This document shows, piece by piece, positions 7,650 through 16,904 of a stretch of DNA of 64,000 bases. Below the pieces are notes generated by a model, which made no database searches, was not told the origin of the DNA, and was given only the letters and a program-made list of their open reading frames with translations. Each line of letters opens with the position of its first letter. The stretch's first letter is position 1. The stretch is from UBA2227 sp036677505 (lineage in GTDB: Bacteria; Bacillota_I; Bacilli_A; Erysipelotrichales; Erysipelotrichaceae), in the NCBI GenBank assembly GCA_036677505.1, contig JAVBWK010000026.1, positions 1 through 64,000 of the forward strand, read 5' to 3'. A program made the position numbers and the translations under genes.

Positions 7650-7668
7650 CGCATTGCGCTATTTTTTT
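7644..7668 (+). terminator. intrinsic terminator after the rhodanese operon
   Basis: AAATAGCGC and GCGCTATTT form a nine-base perfect stem with a three-base loop, followed by a T-run. It overlaps the 3' end of the convergent HAD gene and may serve both strands. Confidence 0.85.
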
Positions 7669-8318
7669 AATACATGATCAGTAAGCTGTGCAATATCATC
7701 AAAGTAGAAATCAGCTTCACTGCGGAAAAAATCTTGGATTTCTTTGCTTTCTATCGACCATCCGGCCGCAGCGAAGGGTATGTTGAGCTGTTTCGACATG
7801 ATCAGTCCGAGTTTCATGTCATCAACCATCAGACATTGCTGCGGATTCAGTCGGTACTTAGCCAGTATGTGCTCGGCCGGACCGGCTTGCGGTTTTCGCA
7901 TATGATCGGGCTGATCCCAGCCAAATACGAGATCCGGCTCAAAACCGAAGTGGTGAATATAGTCTCTGCGGATCTCTTTGCTTTCTGAATGAGATACGAC
8001 GGCGATGATTCCGTCCAAATTCTTAAATTGACGGATGAGCTCGTCGATCTTAGGATACAATGTCGGGATCGTTGACATCGTATGCTTTTTCCAAATGGCG
8101 TACTCCAGTTTCATTTCGGCATCATCAAACTGGTATATCTCAGTACACATCCGGACAAATCCGGGATCAAAGCAGTATGATGTGTACTCATGATACGTCG
8201 GCGGTGTCAGATCGGGACGCAAAATACTTATGGTTTCGAGAAATGCAGGGTAGTGGATCGTTTTACTGCTCTGTACGACCGTATCATCGTGATCAAGTAT
8301 CAAACATCGTATTTTCAT
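7659..8318 (-). CDS. HAD-superfamily phosphatase
   Basis: The 219-residue protein has HAD motif I at the N-terminus (CLILDHDDTVV; nucleophile Asp9, acid Asp11), motif II AVVSHS, and a later VDDMKLG segment typical of motif IV. The cap lies between motifs I and II. The usual glycine of DxDGT is Asp here. I chose the ATG at 8318 because GAGGT precedes it at five bases; GTG 8339 and ATG 8330 lie upstream in frame. It diverges from murG. The substrate cannot be read from the sequence. Confidence 0.8.
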   Translation of the reverse strand: MKIRCLILDHDDTVVQSSKTIHYPAFLETISILRPDLTPPTYHEYTSYCFDPGFVRMCTEIYQFDDAEMKLEYAIWKKHTMSTIPTLYPKIDELIRQFKNLDGIIAVVSHSESKEIRRDYIHHFGFEPDLVFGWDQPDHMRKPQAGPAEHILAKYRLNPQQCLMVDDMKLGLIMSKQLNIPFAAAGWSIESKEIQDFFRSEADFYFDDIAQLTDHVLKK

Positions 8319-8344
8319 ATCAGACCTCATTGTTAACACAATTT

Positions 8345-8378
8345 TATCATAATTACGCCAAAATAATTATGATATAAT
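8345..8378. promoter_or_regulatory. divergent HAD/murG promoter region with an 11-bp inverted repeat
   Basis: TATCATAATTA (8345-8355) and TAATTATGATA (8364-8374) are perfect inverted arms around eight bases. The right arm runs into an extended minus-10 (TGATATAAT, 8370-8378) serving murG, whose leader would be about 10 bases. The left arm gives a mirror-image AT-rich element facing the HAD gene. It could be an operator or simply two back-to-back minus-10 regions. Confidence 0.5.
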
Positions 8379-8395
8379 ACAAGCGGAGGTCGTTT

Positions 8396-9469
8396 ATGAA
8401 AGTTTGTATGACAGCAGGTGGCAGTGGCGGGCATATTTTCCCGGCAATTGCTTTGGCCGATGCATGTTCGGCGGCATCAATGGATGTCTTTTTTATCGGT
8501 AACAAAGATAAGATGGAAGCCACCGAGATACCAAAAGCCGGCTTTACATTTTATATGATAGAATCGAAAGAGTTAAGCAGAAGTGCTCTTTCGAATATTC
8601 GGGTTTTGTTTCAGCAGATCAGCGCTGTATTTAAAGCGTACCATATACTTAAACAACATCAGCCGGATTTAGTGGTCGGTTTTGGCGGATATGTGACCGT
8701 ACCGGTCGTTTTGGCAGCTAAATTGCGTGGTATCTGTGTGCTGCTTCATGAGCAAAATGCGATTGTCGGTAAGGCTAACCGGTTTTTAAGCCGTTTTGCG
8801 GATGGGATCGCAGTATGTTATCCGGCGTCTGTCAAAGAGTTTAATCATAAAGATGTCCGATTGATCGGAAATCCGAGGGCGACTGTAGCTTTCAGAAATC
8901 ATACCAGCGATCATCTGATTTCAAAACTCGGTCTGGATGAGCAGAAAAAGACAGCACTGATCGTGATGGGTTCACTCGGTTCCGTCAGTGTCAACGAGAT
9001 TCTGAAGAAATTTATTATTAAGGCTTCATCAAGCAGCCATCAGTATATCATAGCGACCGGCCGCAAATATTTTGCCGAATTTGTCCGGGATATTCAACCG
9101 GTTGAAAATGTCAAAGTGGTCGATTTTGCTGACCAGGTGAGTCTGTTATCTCAAATCGATCTGCTGATCGTCAGAGGCGGTGCGACGACGGCAGCAGAGA
9201 TGCTGGCTAAAGGGGTGGCATCCATCATCGTTCCATCGCCGTATGTACCTAACAATCATCAGCTGCACAATGCGATGGCCTTGGCCTCACAAGGAGCCAG
9301 TGTATGCATCGAGGAAAAAGACTTGGATGAAGAAATTCTATTTCAAACAGCTGAAAAGATCCTTAATGATGATCAGTTACGATTGAATATGGCATTGGCT
9401 GCCAAAACTCTGGGAATACCGGATGCTCTAGACAGAATGGTTGGGTGGGTTCATGAATTTGACAAGTAA
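8396..9469 (+). CDS. murG: MurG, UDP-GlcNAc:lipid I N-acetylglucosaminyltransferase
   Basis: MurG makes lipid II by adding GlcNAc to lipid I at the inner face of the membrane. The 357-residue GT-B protein has the first glycine loop TAGGSGGHIFPA, the HEQNA motif near residue 119 and the C-terminal donor-binding RGGATTAAEML. Length is normal. GCGGAGGT precedes the ATG. It overlaps murB by 17 bases and begins a murG-murB-divIB cell-wall/division cluster. Confidence 0.97.
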   Translation: MKVCMTAGGSGGHIFPAIALADACSAASMDVFFIGNKDKMEATEIPKAGFTFYMIESKELSRSALSNIRVLFQQISAVFKAYHILKQHQPDLVVGFGGYVTVPVVLAAKLRGICVLLHEQNAIVGKANRFLSRFADGIAVCYPASVKEFNHKDVRLIGNPRATVAFRNHTSDHLISKLGLDEQKKTALIVMGSLGSVSVNEILKKFIIKASSSSHQYIIATGRKYFAEFVRDIQPVENVKVVDFADQVSLLSQIDLLIVRGGATTAAEMLAKGVASIIVPSPYVPNNHQLHNAMALASQGASVCIEEKDLDEEILFQTAEKILNDDQLRLNMALAAKTLGIPDALDRMVGWVHEFDK

Positions 9470-10397
9470 TGAGAAATTTTTGGAGCAATTGGAAGTTTTC
9501 GGTCAGGTAGAGATCGGGAAGCAGCTTAAAGATATGACAACTTTTCGGATCGGCGGAAAGGCCGCCTATGTCAGTTATCCGCGAAACATGTTTGCGTTAG
9601 CGCAACTGATACGTTTTTTAGAAAAAAGTAATGCTCCTTATAAGATCATCGGCAAAGGTTCCAATCTGCTTTGCAGTGATGATGATTTCGATGGCGTGAT
9701 CATCCGTTTAGACAGAACTTTGAACCATTGGTATGTGGACGGTACAAATCTGATTGCAGAAGCAGGAAGTTCGATGATCGCATTAAGTGTATTTGCAGCT
9801 AAAAACAGACTGTCGGGATTGGAATGGGCCAGTGGTATTCCGGCGACGGTCGGAGGCTGTGTTTTTAATAATGCCGGTGCATATAAATCTTCGATGAAGG
9901 ACAGTGTATCACGGGTGCTTATATTCAACGGTTCGGAATTTCGTTGGATCAGCGGCAGTGAGTGTGAATTTGCCTATCGCTCATCTGTTTTTCACAAAAA
10001 CAGGCATTGGATCATTCTGGCCATCGATTTTGCGCTTAAAATTTGTGATGAACAGGACATTTGGATTTTGATGGAGCAGCGTAAAATTCGGCGAATGGAA
10101 AGTCAGCCACTGGATTATCCCAGTGCCGGAAGTATTTTCAGAAACCCGGAGTCAGTCAGTGCCTGGTCACTGATCGAGCAGGCGGGTTTACGCGGTTTGT
10201 CCATTGGCGGGGCTCAGGTTTCCGTGAAGCACTGTAATTTTATCATCAATGTTCAACAGGCTTCTGCCGAAGATGTCAGAGAACTGATGGATCTGATCAT
10301 CAGAAAAGTGGAAGAAAAAACGAAAGTACGTTTACAGACAGAAGTGGAGATGTTCAATTGGAACCCTACGAAGATACAGCTTCAATCAAAGCTGTAA
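9453..10397 (+). CDS. murB: MurB, UDP-N-acetylenolpyruvoylglucosamine reductase
   Basis: MurB is the FAD enzyme that reduces enolpyruvyl-UDP-GlcNAc to UDP-MurNAc. The 314-residue type II protein shows TTFRIGGKA, the GSNLL FAD loop, the SGIPATVGGCVFNNAGAY region and YPSAGSIFRNP with the catalytic serine. I chose the ATG at 9453, which is preceded by GGGTGGG, over an upstream in-frame TTG. It overlaps murG (17 bases) and divIB (40 bases). Confidence 0.97.
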   Translation: MNLTSNEKFLEQLEVFGQVEIGKQLKDMTTFRIGGKAAYVSYPRNMFALAQLIRFLEKSNAPYKIIGKGSNLLCSDDDFDGVIIRLDRTLNHWYVDGTNLIAEAGSSMIALSVFAAKNRLSGLEWASGIPATVGGCVFNNAGAYKSSMKDSVSRVLIFNGSEFRWISGSECEFAYRSSVFHKNRHWIILAIDFALKICDEQDIWILMEQRKIRRMESQPLDYPSAGSIFRNPESVSAWSLIEQAGLRGLSIGGAQVSVKHCNFIINVQQASAEDVRELMDLIIRKVEEKTKVRLQTEVEMFNWNPTKIQLQSKL

Positions 10398-11134
10398 CCC
10401 AGGCGATCAAGGACCGTAAAAATCGAAAGCAGCGCCGGCTCATCAGCATTTATGTCCGGCGGCTGATTTTTGTTTTGCTCTTGCTGGCTTTTTCGTTTGC
10501 ATTATATGCTATCGATCAGTCGGATCTGCTTCGTGTCAAAACGATCAGTGTCGTCGGTAATGTGCATATAGACGACCAGGAAGTCATTTCTTTGAGTGAA
10601 ATTAGGTTAGGTGACCGTATATGGCTTACATCGAAAAACAGCGTCAGAAAGCGTGTATCAGCGTCTCCGTGGGTCAGTCAGGCAAATGTACTGAAAGAAG
10701 GCAATCAGGTGACCATAGAGGTGACCGAACATCGTATTTTGGGTTACAAAGTCACGGACAGGATTTCATTGCTTCTTCAGTCGGGAGAACTGATTCCTCT
10801 AAAGGAAAGCCAGTTGGACTGGATCGCGACAGCTTCGATCATAACAGGATTTGAAGATGATGAAGTTCAGAAAAGACTGGTCGATGCATTTGCGGCTGTG
10901 GATGACAGCATCATGCTATTTATTTCGGAAATTCATCAGAATCCGACGACATATGATCAACAGATGATACGGCTGATCATGTCAGACGGAAATCAGATAT
11001 TTACGGATTATGCAGGATTGGATTTGATCAATGAGTATAAACTGATTGTCAGTCAGATCAACCCTGCAAATAAATGTATATACTTTGATGCTTTGCATCG
11101 TGCTTACAGCAGTCGTCCGTGTCAGGGGGAGTAA
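10358..11134 (+). CDS. divIB: DivIB/FtsQ cell division protein
   Basis: DivIB is a bitopic divisome protein that works with FtsL and DivIC at the septum. The 258-residue product has a charged cytoplasmic segment (about 1-35), one membrane helix (LIFVLLLLAFSFALYAI, about 36-52) and a POTRA domain starting VKTISVVGN. The start is a TTG inside the murB 3' end with GTGGAG upstream; no other plausible start lies before the membrane helix. The overlap with murB suggests coupling. Confidence 0.88.
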   Translation: MEPYEDTASIKAVTQAIKDRKNRKQRRLISIYVRRLIFVLLLLAFSFALYAIDQSDLLRVKTISVVGNVHIDDQEVISLSEIRLGDRIWLTSKNSVRKRVSASPWVSQANVLKEGNQVTIEVTEHRILGYKVTDRISLLLQSGELIPLKESQLDWIATASIITGFEDDEVQKRLVDAFAAVDDSIMLFISEIHQNPTTYDQQMIRLIMSDGNQIFTDYAGLDLINEYKLIVSQINPANKCIYFDALHRAYSSRPCQGE

Positions 11135-11143
11135 TCAAGTACT

Positions 11144-11171
11144 TTGACGAACAAAGAATATCTGTTATAAT
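11144..11171 (+). promoter_or_regulatory. promoter of asp23/yloU
   Basis: TTGACG, a 16-base spacer and TATAAT make one of the best sigma-A promoters in the window. Transcription should begin near 11178, 20 bases before the start codon. Confidence 0.85.
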
Positions 11172-11197
11172 AACTCTGCAACTTAAGGAGGATACTT

Positions 11198-11557
11198 ATG
11201 GGAATTGAGAGAACAACGAATTTGGGTAACATCAATATCTCCGAGGAAGCAATCGCTACTTTAGCCGGTGGCGTTGTCTCTGAATGCTATGGCGTCGTCG
11301 GTATGGCTTCACAAAAAATACTGAAAGACGGCTTGGCTGAATTATTAAAAAAAGAAAACTACACTCGTGGCGTAGTCGTTCGTAAAACAGATAACGGTTA
11401 CGAACTTGACCTTTACATTGTGATCAGTTTTGGCGTGAAAATCACGGAAGTCGTTGCGGAAGTACAAAAGAAAGTGAAGTACATGCTAGAAAAAACCTTG
11501 GAACAGGATTTTGATAAAATCAATGTTTTTGTCCAAGGTGTGAAAGTTATCGGTTGA
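11198..11557 (+). CDS. yloU: Asp23/YloU family protein
   Basis: The 119-residue protein belongs to the Asp23 (DUF322) family, small alkaline-shock-related proteins linked to cell-envelope homeostasis. It has the family pattern NISEEAIATLAGGVVSECYGVVGMA and a C-terminal V-x-V-QGV strand. AAGGAGG precedes the ATG. As in Bacillus (yloU-yloV), it lies just before the DAK-type kinase gene, 11 bases upstream. A paralogue is encoded at 39544. Confidence 0.92.
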   Translation: MGIERTTNLGNINISEEAIATLAGGVVSECYGVVGMASQKILKDGLAELLKKENYTRGVVVRKTDNGYELDLYIVISFGVKITEVVAEVQKKVKYMLEKTLEQDFDKINVFVQGVKVIG

Positions 11558-11567
11558 CGGAGCGGAT

Positions 11568-13193
11568 ATGAATACATTAACAGGCAAACAGTTTAAGCAG
11601 ATGCTTGACAGCGGTGCGAATTATTTATCCAACCGCCATCATGAAATCGATGCTCTAAACGTATTCCCGGTACCGGATGGAGATACCGGCACCAACATGC
11701 ATCTGACTTTTTCCGCAGGGGTGAAAGATGTTTTGACAGCTCACAGTGAACACTTGGGTGATATCGCCAAGATCTTGTCCAAAGGTCTGCTGATGGGAGC
11801 CCGCGGTAATTCTGGCGTCATTTTATCGCAGATTTTTCGCGGATTTTTCCAAAGCGTGGAACAGTTTAATGAGATCAGTGCCAAGCAAATGGCTGCGGCA
11901 TTCATTCGCGGAAGCGAGGTTGCTTATAAAGCAGTTATGCGTCCGGTCGAAGGCACGATTTTAACTGTGCTTCGCGAAAGTGCTGCGAACGCTTCAAAGT
12001 CCGTTGAAAAGAAACCGGATATGTCGATCATTGAATTTATGGACATATTGATTAAAGAGGCACATGTATCGTTACAAAATACGCCTGAACTGCTTCCGGT
12101 GCTCAAAGAAGTGGGTGTCGTTGACAGCGGCGGTGCCGGACTGGTCGTTATTTTTGAAGGGTTCCGTTATGCCTTGATCGGAAAACCGGTCGAACTGATG
12201 GCCAACATGGAGACTCATACCAGCGCTCAATTGGATCTGGCAAATGAGGAGTTCGGATATTGCACAGAGTTTGTGCTGCGTCTTGACCATGAAAAAATGG
12301 ATTTCTTTTCAGAAGATAAAATGAAACGCGATCTTGCCCGGATGGGCGATTCCATCGTCGTCGTTCAGGATGATGATCTGGTCAAAGTTCATATACACAC
12401 TCTGACCCCAGGAGATGCGCTGAACTTGGCCCAGCGGTTTGGTGAATTTGTTAAACTTAAAATCGAAAATATGCAAGAGCAGCATGCGGCGATTCTTGAA
12501 CATTCTCACGGACACGGCATCACTGAAAAGCCACGTAAAAAGTATGGAATCATTGCGGTAGGTGCCGGTGACGGTATTAAAACGATGTTTGAAGATCTCC
12601 GTGCAGATGTCGTCATTAATGGCGGCCAGACGATGAATCCTTCAACTGAGGATTTTGTTGCTGCCATTCGCTCGCTCAATGCCGAACATATCATCGTTTT
12701 GCCGAACAATTCCAATATCATTCTCGCTGCTCAGCAGGCCGAATCCATTTGTGAAGATTTGGATGTTCATGTATTGATATCAAAAACCATTCCTCAGGGT
12801 TTGAGTGCCTGCATTATGTTCAATCCGGAAGTCGATGTTGACAGCAACTTGGAGGAGATGAATGCTGCAATCGCACATGTCAAAACCGGACAGGTTACTT
12901 ATGCGATAAAAGATACGGCCATAGACGGCAAAGAAATAAAAGCCAATGATTATATGGGGATCGTAGAAAAACATATTGTCGTCAGCATTCCGGACAAAGT
13001 CGAAGCTGCCTGTCGGATGCTGGATCAATTGCTCGATAATAACTCGGAAATCGTCACGGTGATTGCCGGTGAAGATGCCAGCGAACAGGAAATTGAGCAG
13101 GTTACAACGTATCTGAGAGAGAATTTCAGAGCCGAAGTCGAGGTACATCTAGGCAGACAACCGGTGTATTCCTTTATCTTCGGCGTAGAATAA
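11568..13193 (+). CDS. fakA: FakA/YloV, DhaL-domain fatty acid kinase
   Basis: FakA phosphorylates fatty acids held by FakB (DegV-family) proteins, feeding exogenous fatty acids toward PlsX/PlsY. The 541-residue protein has an N-terminal DhaL ATP-binding domain with NVFPVPDGDTGTNM and LMGARGNSGVILSQI, then VDSGGAGL and a C-terminal domain. Its genomic closeness to plsX fits this role. No fakB is present in the window. The start is an ATG 11 bases after yloU. Confidence 0.9.
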   Translation: MNTLTGKQFKQMLDSGANYLSNRHHEIDALNVFPVPDGDTGTNMHLTFSAGVKDVLTAHSEHLGDIAKILSKGLLMGARGNSGVILSQIFRGFFQSVEQFNEISAKQMAAAFIRGSEVAYKAVMRPVEGTILTVLRESAANASKSVEKKPDMSIIEFMDILIKEAHVSLQNTPELLPVLKEVGVVDSGGAGLVVIFEGFRYALIGKPVELMANMETHTSAQLDLANEEFGYCTEFVLRLDHEKMDFFSEDKMKRDLARMGDSIVVVQDDDLVKVHIHTLTPGDALNLAQRFGEFVKLKIENMQEQHAAILEHSHGHGITEKPRKKYGIIAVGAGDGIKTMFEDLRADVVINGGQTMNPSTEDFVAAIRSLNAEHIIVLPNNSNIILAAQQAESICEDLDVHVLISKTIPQGLSACIMFNPEVDVDSNLEEMNAAIAHVKTGQVTYAIKDTAIDGKEIKANDYMGIVEKHIVVSIPDKVEAACRMLDQLLDNNSEIVTVIAGEDASEQEIEQVTTYLRENFRAEVEVHLGRQPVYSFIFGVE

Positions 13194-13213
13194 AAGGGCA
13201 GATGCCCTTTTTT
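13191..13213 (+). terminator. intrinsic terminator after fakA
   Basis: AAAAGGGCA and TGCCCTTTT form a nine-base stem with a very tight loop, ending in T residues. recG starts 14 bases later, so read-through is likely needed to express it. Confidence 0.7.
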
Positions 13214-13226
13214 AGCAAGGGGTAGC

Positions 13227-15227
13227 ATGAAGAAAAGTGATTTGACCTCGCGTCAATGGGAAATCTTGCAAATGTATGAAGTCAGTGATATTGATGATGT
13301 TTTGCGTATGTACCCGTTTCGCTATGATATCATCAAAGCAACGGATGAAACAAAGATGCTTCCAAATACCAATGTCACGATCGAAGGCATCATTACCTCA
13401 GCAGTATCAACAGTCCGATATCAGCGCAACCGCAGTGTTACCCGTTTTACGCTTTGCACAGACAACGATTGTTACACGGTGTCTGTGTTTAACCGTGCCT
13501 GGTTCTCTGCGTCTGCCCAACAGCGTGCAACGGTCATCGGACGTTTTGAAGGTAAAGGGCGGATCACCGCAACGAATATCTATTTAAAACCGCTTGTGCA
13601 AATCGAGGGAGTTTATCCCGTATACTCACTTAAAGAAGGCATCAGACAATCCGATATCCGCAAGATTATACAAAAGATTCTAATCAGATATCAGAATCAG
13701 ATTTACGACATTATTCCTTTATCATTGATTAAAAAATATCGCTTGCTGCATCGTGCCGAAGCTTTGAGGAAACTGCATATACCTGCTTCTTTGCAGGATG
13801 TGAGTGAAGCATCCCGAACGTTAAAGTATGAGGAATTTCTACGTTTTCAAATGTCGTTGTTGCTTAAAAGCAAAAGTACTTTTATTGAAACTAAGGCATC
13901 TAAGGTATTTGACCGGTCCAAAGTTGAGCGTTTCTGCAATCGTTTGCCATTTCGGCTGACTGATGATCAGAAAATGGCCATCGGCGATGTTCTTAATGAC
14001 TTAATGTCAGAGAGACCCATGATGCGTTTGCTTCAGGGAGATGTCGGATCGGGAAAAACGGTCGTAGGAGCGGTAGCTATGTTTGCAACCGTTCTATCCG
14101 GTTATCAGGCAGCGATGATGGCACCTACTGAGATCTTGGTCAGTCAGCACGTCCTTTCACTCAGCCGTATGTTTAAAGATGAAAATCTGTGCATTGAAGG
14201 TCTGACCTCATCGCTGAGTATGTCTGAAAAAAACAGGATTTTAAAAGGTTTAATGGATGGATCTGTGGATATGATCGTCGGTACTCACGCACTATTTCAA
14301 GGCGGAGTAAATTTTAAACATCTGGGGCTGGTTATCACCGATGAACAGCATCGGTTTGGAGTACAGCAGCGCCGTGCCCTGATAGAAAAAGGAAAGGATG
14401 TTGATGTTTTGACGATGAGTGCCACTCCGATCCCAAGAACGCTTGCGGCTGCACTTTTTGCGGATATGGATGTATCAACCATTGCTACAATGCCTCAGGG
14501 CAGAAAGAAGGTGCGCACAGTTCTGATTGAGGAGAACAGTATCCGTTCGATATTGGACACGTTACTGTCGGAAATCAAGCGTGGGAATCAAGTGTATGTC
14601 GTTTGTCCGGCAATTGAGGAAAGCGATGCCTCTGCGATGCGAAATGTATCGGATATTTATCGATCGTTACAGAAATCGATCGGGAATCAGGTCAGAATGG
14701 CTATGCTTCATGGGCAATTGTCCGCAGATAAGAAAGAACAAGTCATGGCAGATTTTCGTGAAGGTGCCATGGATATGCTGATAACCACGACGGTCATTGA
14801 AGTTGGGGTTCATGTCGAAAATGCTAATATCATGGTGATATATGATGCACACCGCTTCGGTCTGTCACAGCTTCATCAGCTGCGCGGCCGGATCGGCCGC
14901 TCGGACAAACAGGGGGTTTGTTACTTGCTAAGCTCGCAGAAGGATGAGGAAAGTCATGCAAGACTGCAGACATTGGTAAACAGTCAGGACGGATTTGAAA
15001 TTGCGATCAAAGATTTGTCCTTGCGCGGTCCGGGAGATTTGCTGGGCAAAAGGCAAAGCGGGCTTCCTCACTTTATCTTAGGAGACATTCTGGCGGATCA
15101 AAATATCTTGTTATCAGCAAAAGAGGATGCGAGATTTATTTTCGAAAATCAGCAGTACCCTGAATATGAAGCGTTTGTGAAAATGAATCTCGAGTCAAAC
15201 AATGATGTAATTCATGGAGTCGATTAG
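13227..15227 (+). CDS. recG: ATP-dependent DNA helicase RecG
   Basis: RecG remodels stalled replication forks and branched DNA. The 666-residue protein has the N-terminal wedge/OB domain and a superfamily 2 helicase core with LLQGDVGSGKT, DEQHRFGVQQR, SATPIPRTLA, TTTVIEVGVHV and QLRGRIGR. Length is normal. AAGGGG precedes the ATG. The yloU-fakA-recG-plsX-rnc order matches Bacillus, with several lipid genes missing. Confidence 0.97.
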   Translation: MKKSDLTSRQWEILQMYEVSDIDDVLRMYPFRYDIIKATDETKMLPNTNVTIEGIITSAVSTVRYQRNRSVTRFTLCTDNDCYTVSVFNRAWFSASAQQRATVIGRFEGKGRITATNIYLKPLVQIEGVYPVYSLKEGIRQSDIRKIIQKILIRYQNQIYDIIPLSLIKKYRLLHRAEALRKLHIPASLQDVSEASRTLKYEEFLRFQMSLLLKSKSTFIETKASKVFDRSKVERFCNRLPFRLTDDQKMAIGDVLNDLMSERPMMRLLQGDVGSGKTVVGAVAMFATVLSGYQAAMMAPTEILVSQHVLSLSRMFKDENLCIEGLTSSLSMSEKNRILKGLMDGSVDMIVGTHALFQGGVNFKHLGLVITDEQHRFGVQQRRALIEKGKDVDVLTMSATPIPRTLAAALFADMDVSTIATMPQGRKKVRTVLIEENSIRSILDTLLSEIKRGNQVYVVCPAIEESDASAMRNVSDIYRSLQKSIGNQVRMAMLHGQLSADKKEQVMADFREGAMDMLITTTVIEVGVHVENANIMVIYDAHRFGLSQLHQLRGRIGRSDKQGVCYLLSSQKDEESHARLQTLVNSQDGFEIAIKDLSLRGPGDLLGKRQSGLPHFILGDILADQNILLSAKEDARFIFENQQYPEYEAFVKMNLESNNDVIHGVD

Positions 15228-15229
15228 TG

Positions 15230-15235
15230 TATAAT
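15230..15235 (+). promoter_or_regulatory. minus-10 element before plsX
   Basis: A perfect TATAAT begins three bases after the recG stop codon and would start transcription near 15242, just ahead of the AGGAGGG ribosome-binding site. No good minus-35 was found. Confidence 0.45.
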
Positions 15236-15258
15236 ATGTACTATCAGGAGGGTGGTTT

Positions 15259-16227
15259 ATGAAAATCGGTGTTGATGTCATGGGGTCAGATCTGGGCCCT
15301 CAGGAGCTATTGAAAGCTTGCTTACGCTTTGTCAGTGAACATGATGTTGAGTTGGTTATTTATGGGAGTCAAGAAGATATTGATGAAATCGAGCATCCCC
15401 GGATCAGCAAAGTACCGACGACATTTGTTTTGACCATGGATGCCGGTCCTTTAGCCGTGAAGCGTCATCCGGATGCCAGCATGGTCAAAGCCATAAGTGA
15501 CTGCACACAAGACCTCAATGACGCAGTCGTAAGTGCCGGTTCCTCCGCTGCACTTTTATCATGCGGGGTCATGATTTCAAAAATGATTCCAGGCATTGAA
15601 CGGCCGGCTTTTTTAGCAGATATTCCCAACACGGTCTCAACCTCGACTGTTCTTCTCGATATGGGAGCAAACTCCGAGAATTCCAGCGATCAGCTGTGTC
15701 AGTTCGCAATATTAGGCACTGCTTACGCTCAAGCGACCAAAAATATCGAGCGACCGACCGTTGGATTATTGAATATCGGTTCTGAAGATAAAAAGGGTGA
15801 TATGGTTCATAAGGATGCTGTAAGCAAACTAAGGACCATGAGTAATATTAATTTTTATGGCAATATTGAGGGACGTGATGTGTTGAACGGAGTGGTTGAT
15901 GTTCTGGTAGCGGATGGTTTCAGCGGTAATATTGCACTTAAATCGGTTGAAGGAACGGTTGTCGCTTTCAATCAGATGATTAAAGAGGTCATAAAAACCA
16001 ATTGGCTGACATTTATCGGCGGTTATCTGATTAAAAAAGAACTGACGGTTATGAAGGATAAGCTCAATTATCAGAAGTATGGCGGAGCATTGCTGGCGGG
16101 ATTGAATCATGTTATCATCAAAGCTCACGGTTCAAGCAATCAAGAGGCGTTTTACAATGCCATCAGACAGGCCTATCGTTTAGCTGAAGGAAAAGTTGTC
16201 GATAAGATCAAGGGGAATCTGGTATGA
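15259..16227 (+). CDS. plsX: PlsX, phosphate acyltransferase
   Basis: PlsX converts acyl-ACP to acyl-phosphate for phosphatidic acid synthesis. The 322-residue protein starts KIGVDVMGSDLGP and carries the characteristic RHPDASMVKA and LLDMGAN segments and the C-terminal AHGSSN motif. AGGAGGGTGG precedes the ATG. Its stop overlaps rnc (ATGA). In Bacillus fabD, fabG and acpP lie between plsX and rnc; here they are absent. Confidence 0.96.
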   Translation: MKIGVDVMGSDLGPQELLKACLRFVSEHDVELVIYGSQEDIDEIEHPRISKVPTTFVLTMDAGPLAVKRHPDASMVKAISDCTQDLNDAVVSAGSSAALLSCGVMISKMIPGIERPAFLADIPNTVSTSTVLLDMGANSENSSDQLCQFAILGTAYAQATKNIERPTVGLLNIGSEDKKGDMVHKDAVSKLRTMSNINFYGNIEGRDVLNGVVDVLVADGFSGNIALKSVEGTVVAFNQMIKEVIKTNWLTFIGGYLIKKELTVMKDKLNYQKYGGALLAGLNHVIIKAHGSSNQEAFYNAIRQAYRLAEGKVVDKIKGNLV

Positions 16228-16904
16228 GTATTGCCGCCTATTTGAAAAGGATGGGAATCGAATGTGCGGTTGAGGGATATATCGAACAAGCGTTCATACA
16301 TACTTCATTTGTCAATGAAAATAAAAGTGCTAAGAATCATAACGAACGGTTGGAATTTATGGGAGATGCGGTTTTACAGCAATGGGTTTCGCATCAGCTG
16401 TTTATGATAGAGCCGCCGTTGCCAGAGGGTCAAATGACAACCTTGCGTGCTCATCTAGTCAATGAGACGTCTTTGGCTGCTTACGCGCGTCAGCTTCAGC
16501 TTCCCAAATATCTGAAGTTGGGAGTCGGTGAAGAGAAGACTGGCGGAAGAGACCGTGATTCAAATCTGGCCAATTTATTCGAAGCCTTTTTAGGTGCTTT
16601 GTTTTTACAGTGCTCTGAAAATGCCGTAAATATCATTCTTATGAAAGTAATCACACCACAGCTTCAGAACATCGAAAACATAAAAAATACGGACTACAAG
16701 ACCCGGCTTCAGGAAGTCGTTCAATCTGATACCCGAAAAACCGTGGTATATGAAGTTGTGAAGATGGCAGGCCCTTCAAATCGTCCGGAGTTTGAGGTCG
16801 TCGTGAAACTGGATGAGATCGTTTTAGGCAGAGGCCGGGGACTGAGTAAGAAAAAAGCTGAGCAGGAAGCTGCGAGAAATGCTTTTGATAAGATGGTACG
16901 ATGA
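16224..16904 (+). CDS. rnc: ribonuclease III
   Basis: RNase III cleaves double-stranded RNA, including rRNA precursors. The 226-residue protein has the catalytic signature NERLEFMGDAVL (about 39-50), the second acidic site NLFEAFLGALFL, and a C-terminal double-stranded RNA-binding domain (DYKTRLQEVVQ to SKKKAEQEAARNAF). It overlaps plsX and galM by four bases each, so it sits in one operon. The smc-ftsY pair that usually follows is replaced by galactose genes. Confidence 0.97.
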   Translation: MSIAAYLKRMGIECAVEGYIEQAFIHTSFVNENKSAKNHNERLEFMGDAVLQQWVSHQLFMIEPPLPEGQMTTLRAHLVNETSLAAYARQLQLPKYLKLGVGEEKTGGRDRDSNLANLFEAFLGALFLQCSENAVNIILMKVITPQLQNIENIKNTDYKTRLQEVVQSDTRKTVVYEVVKMAGPSNRPEFEVVVKLDEIVLGRGRGLSKKKAEQEAARNAFDKMVR

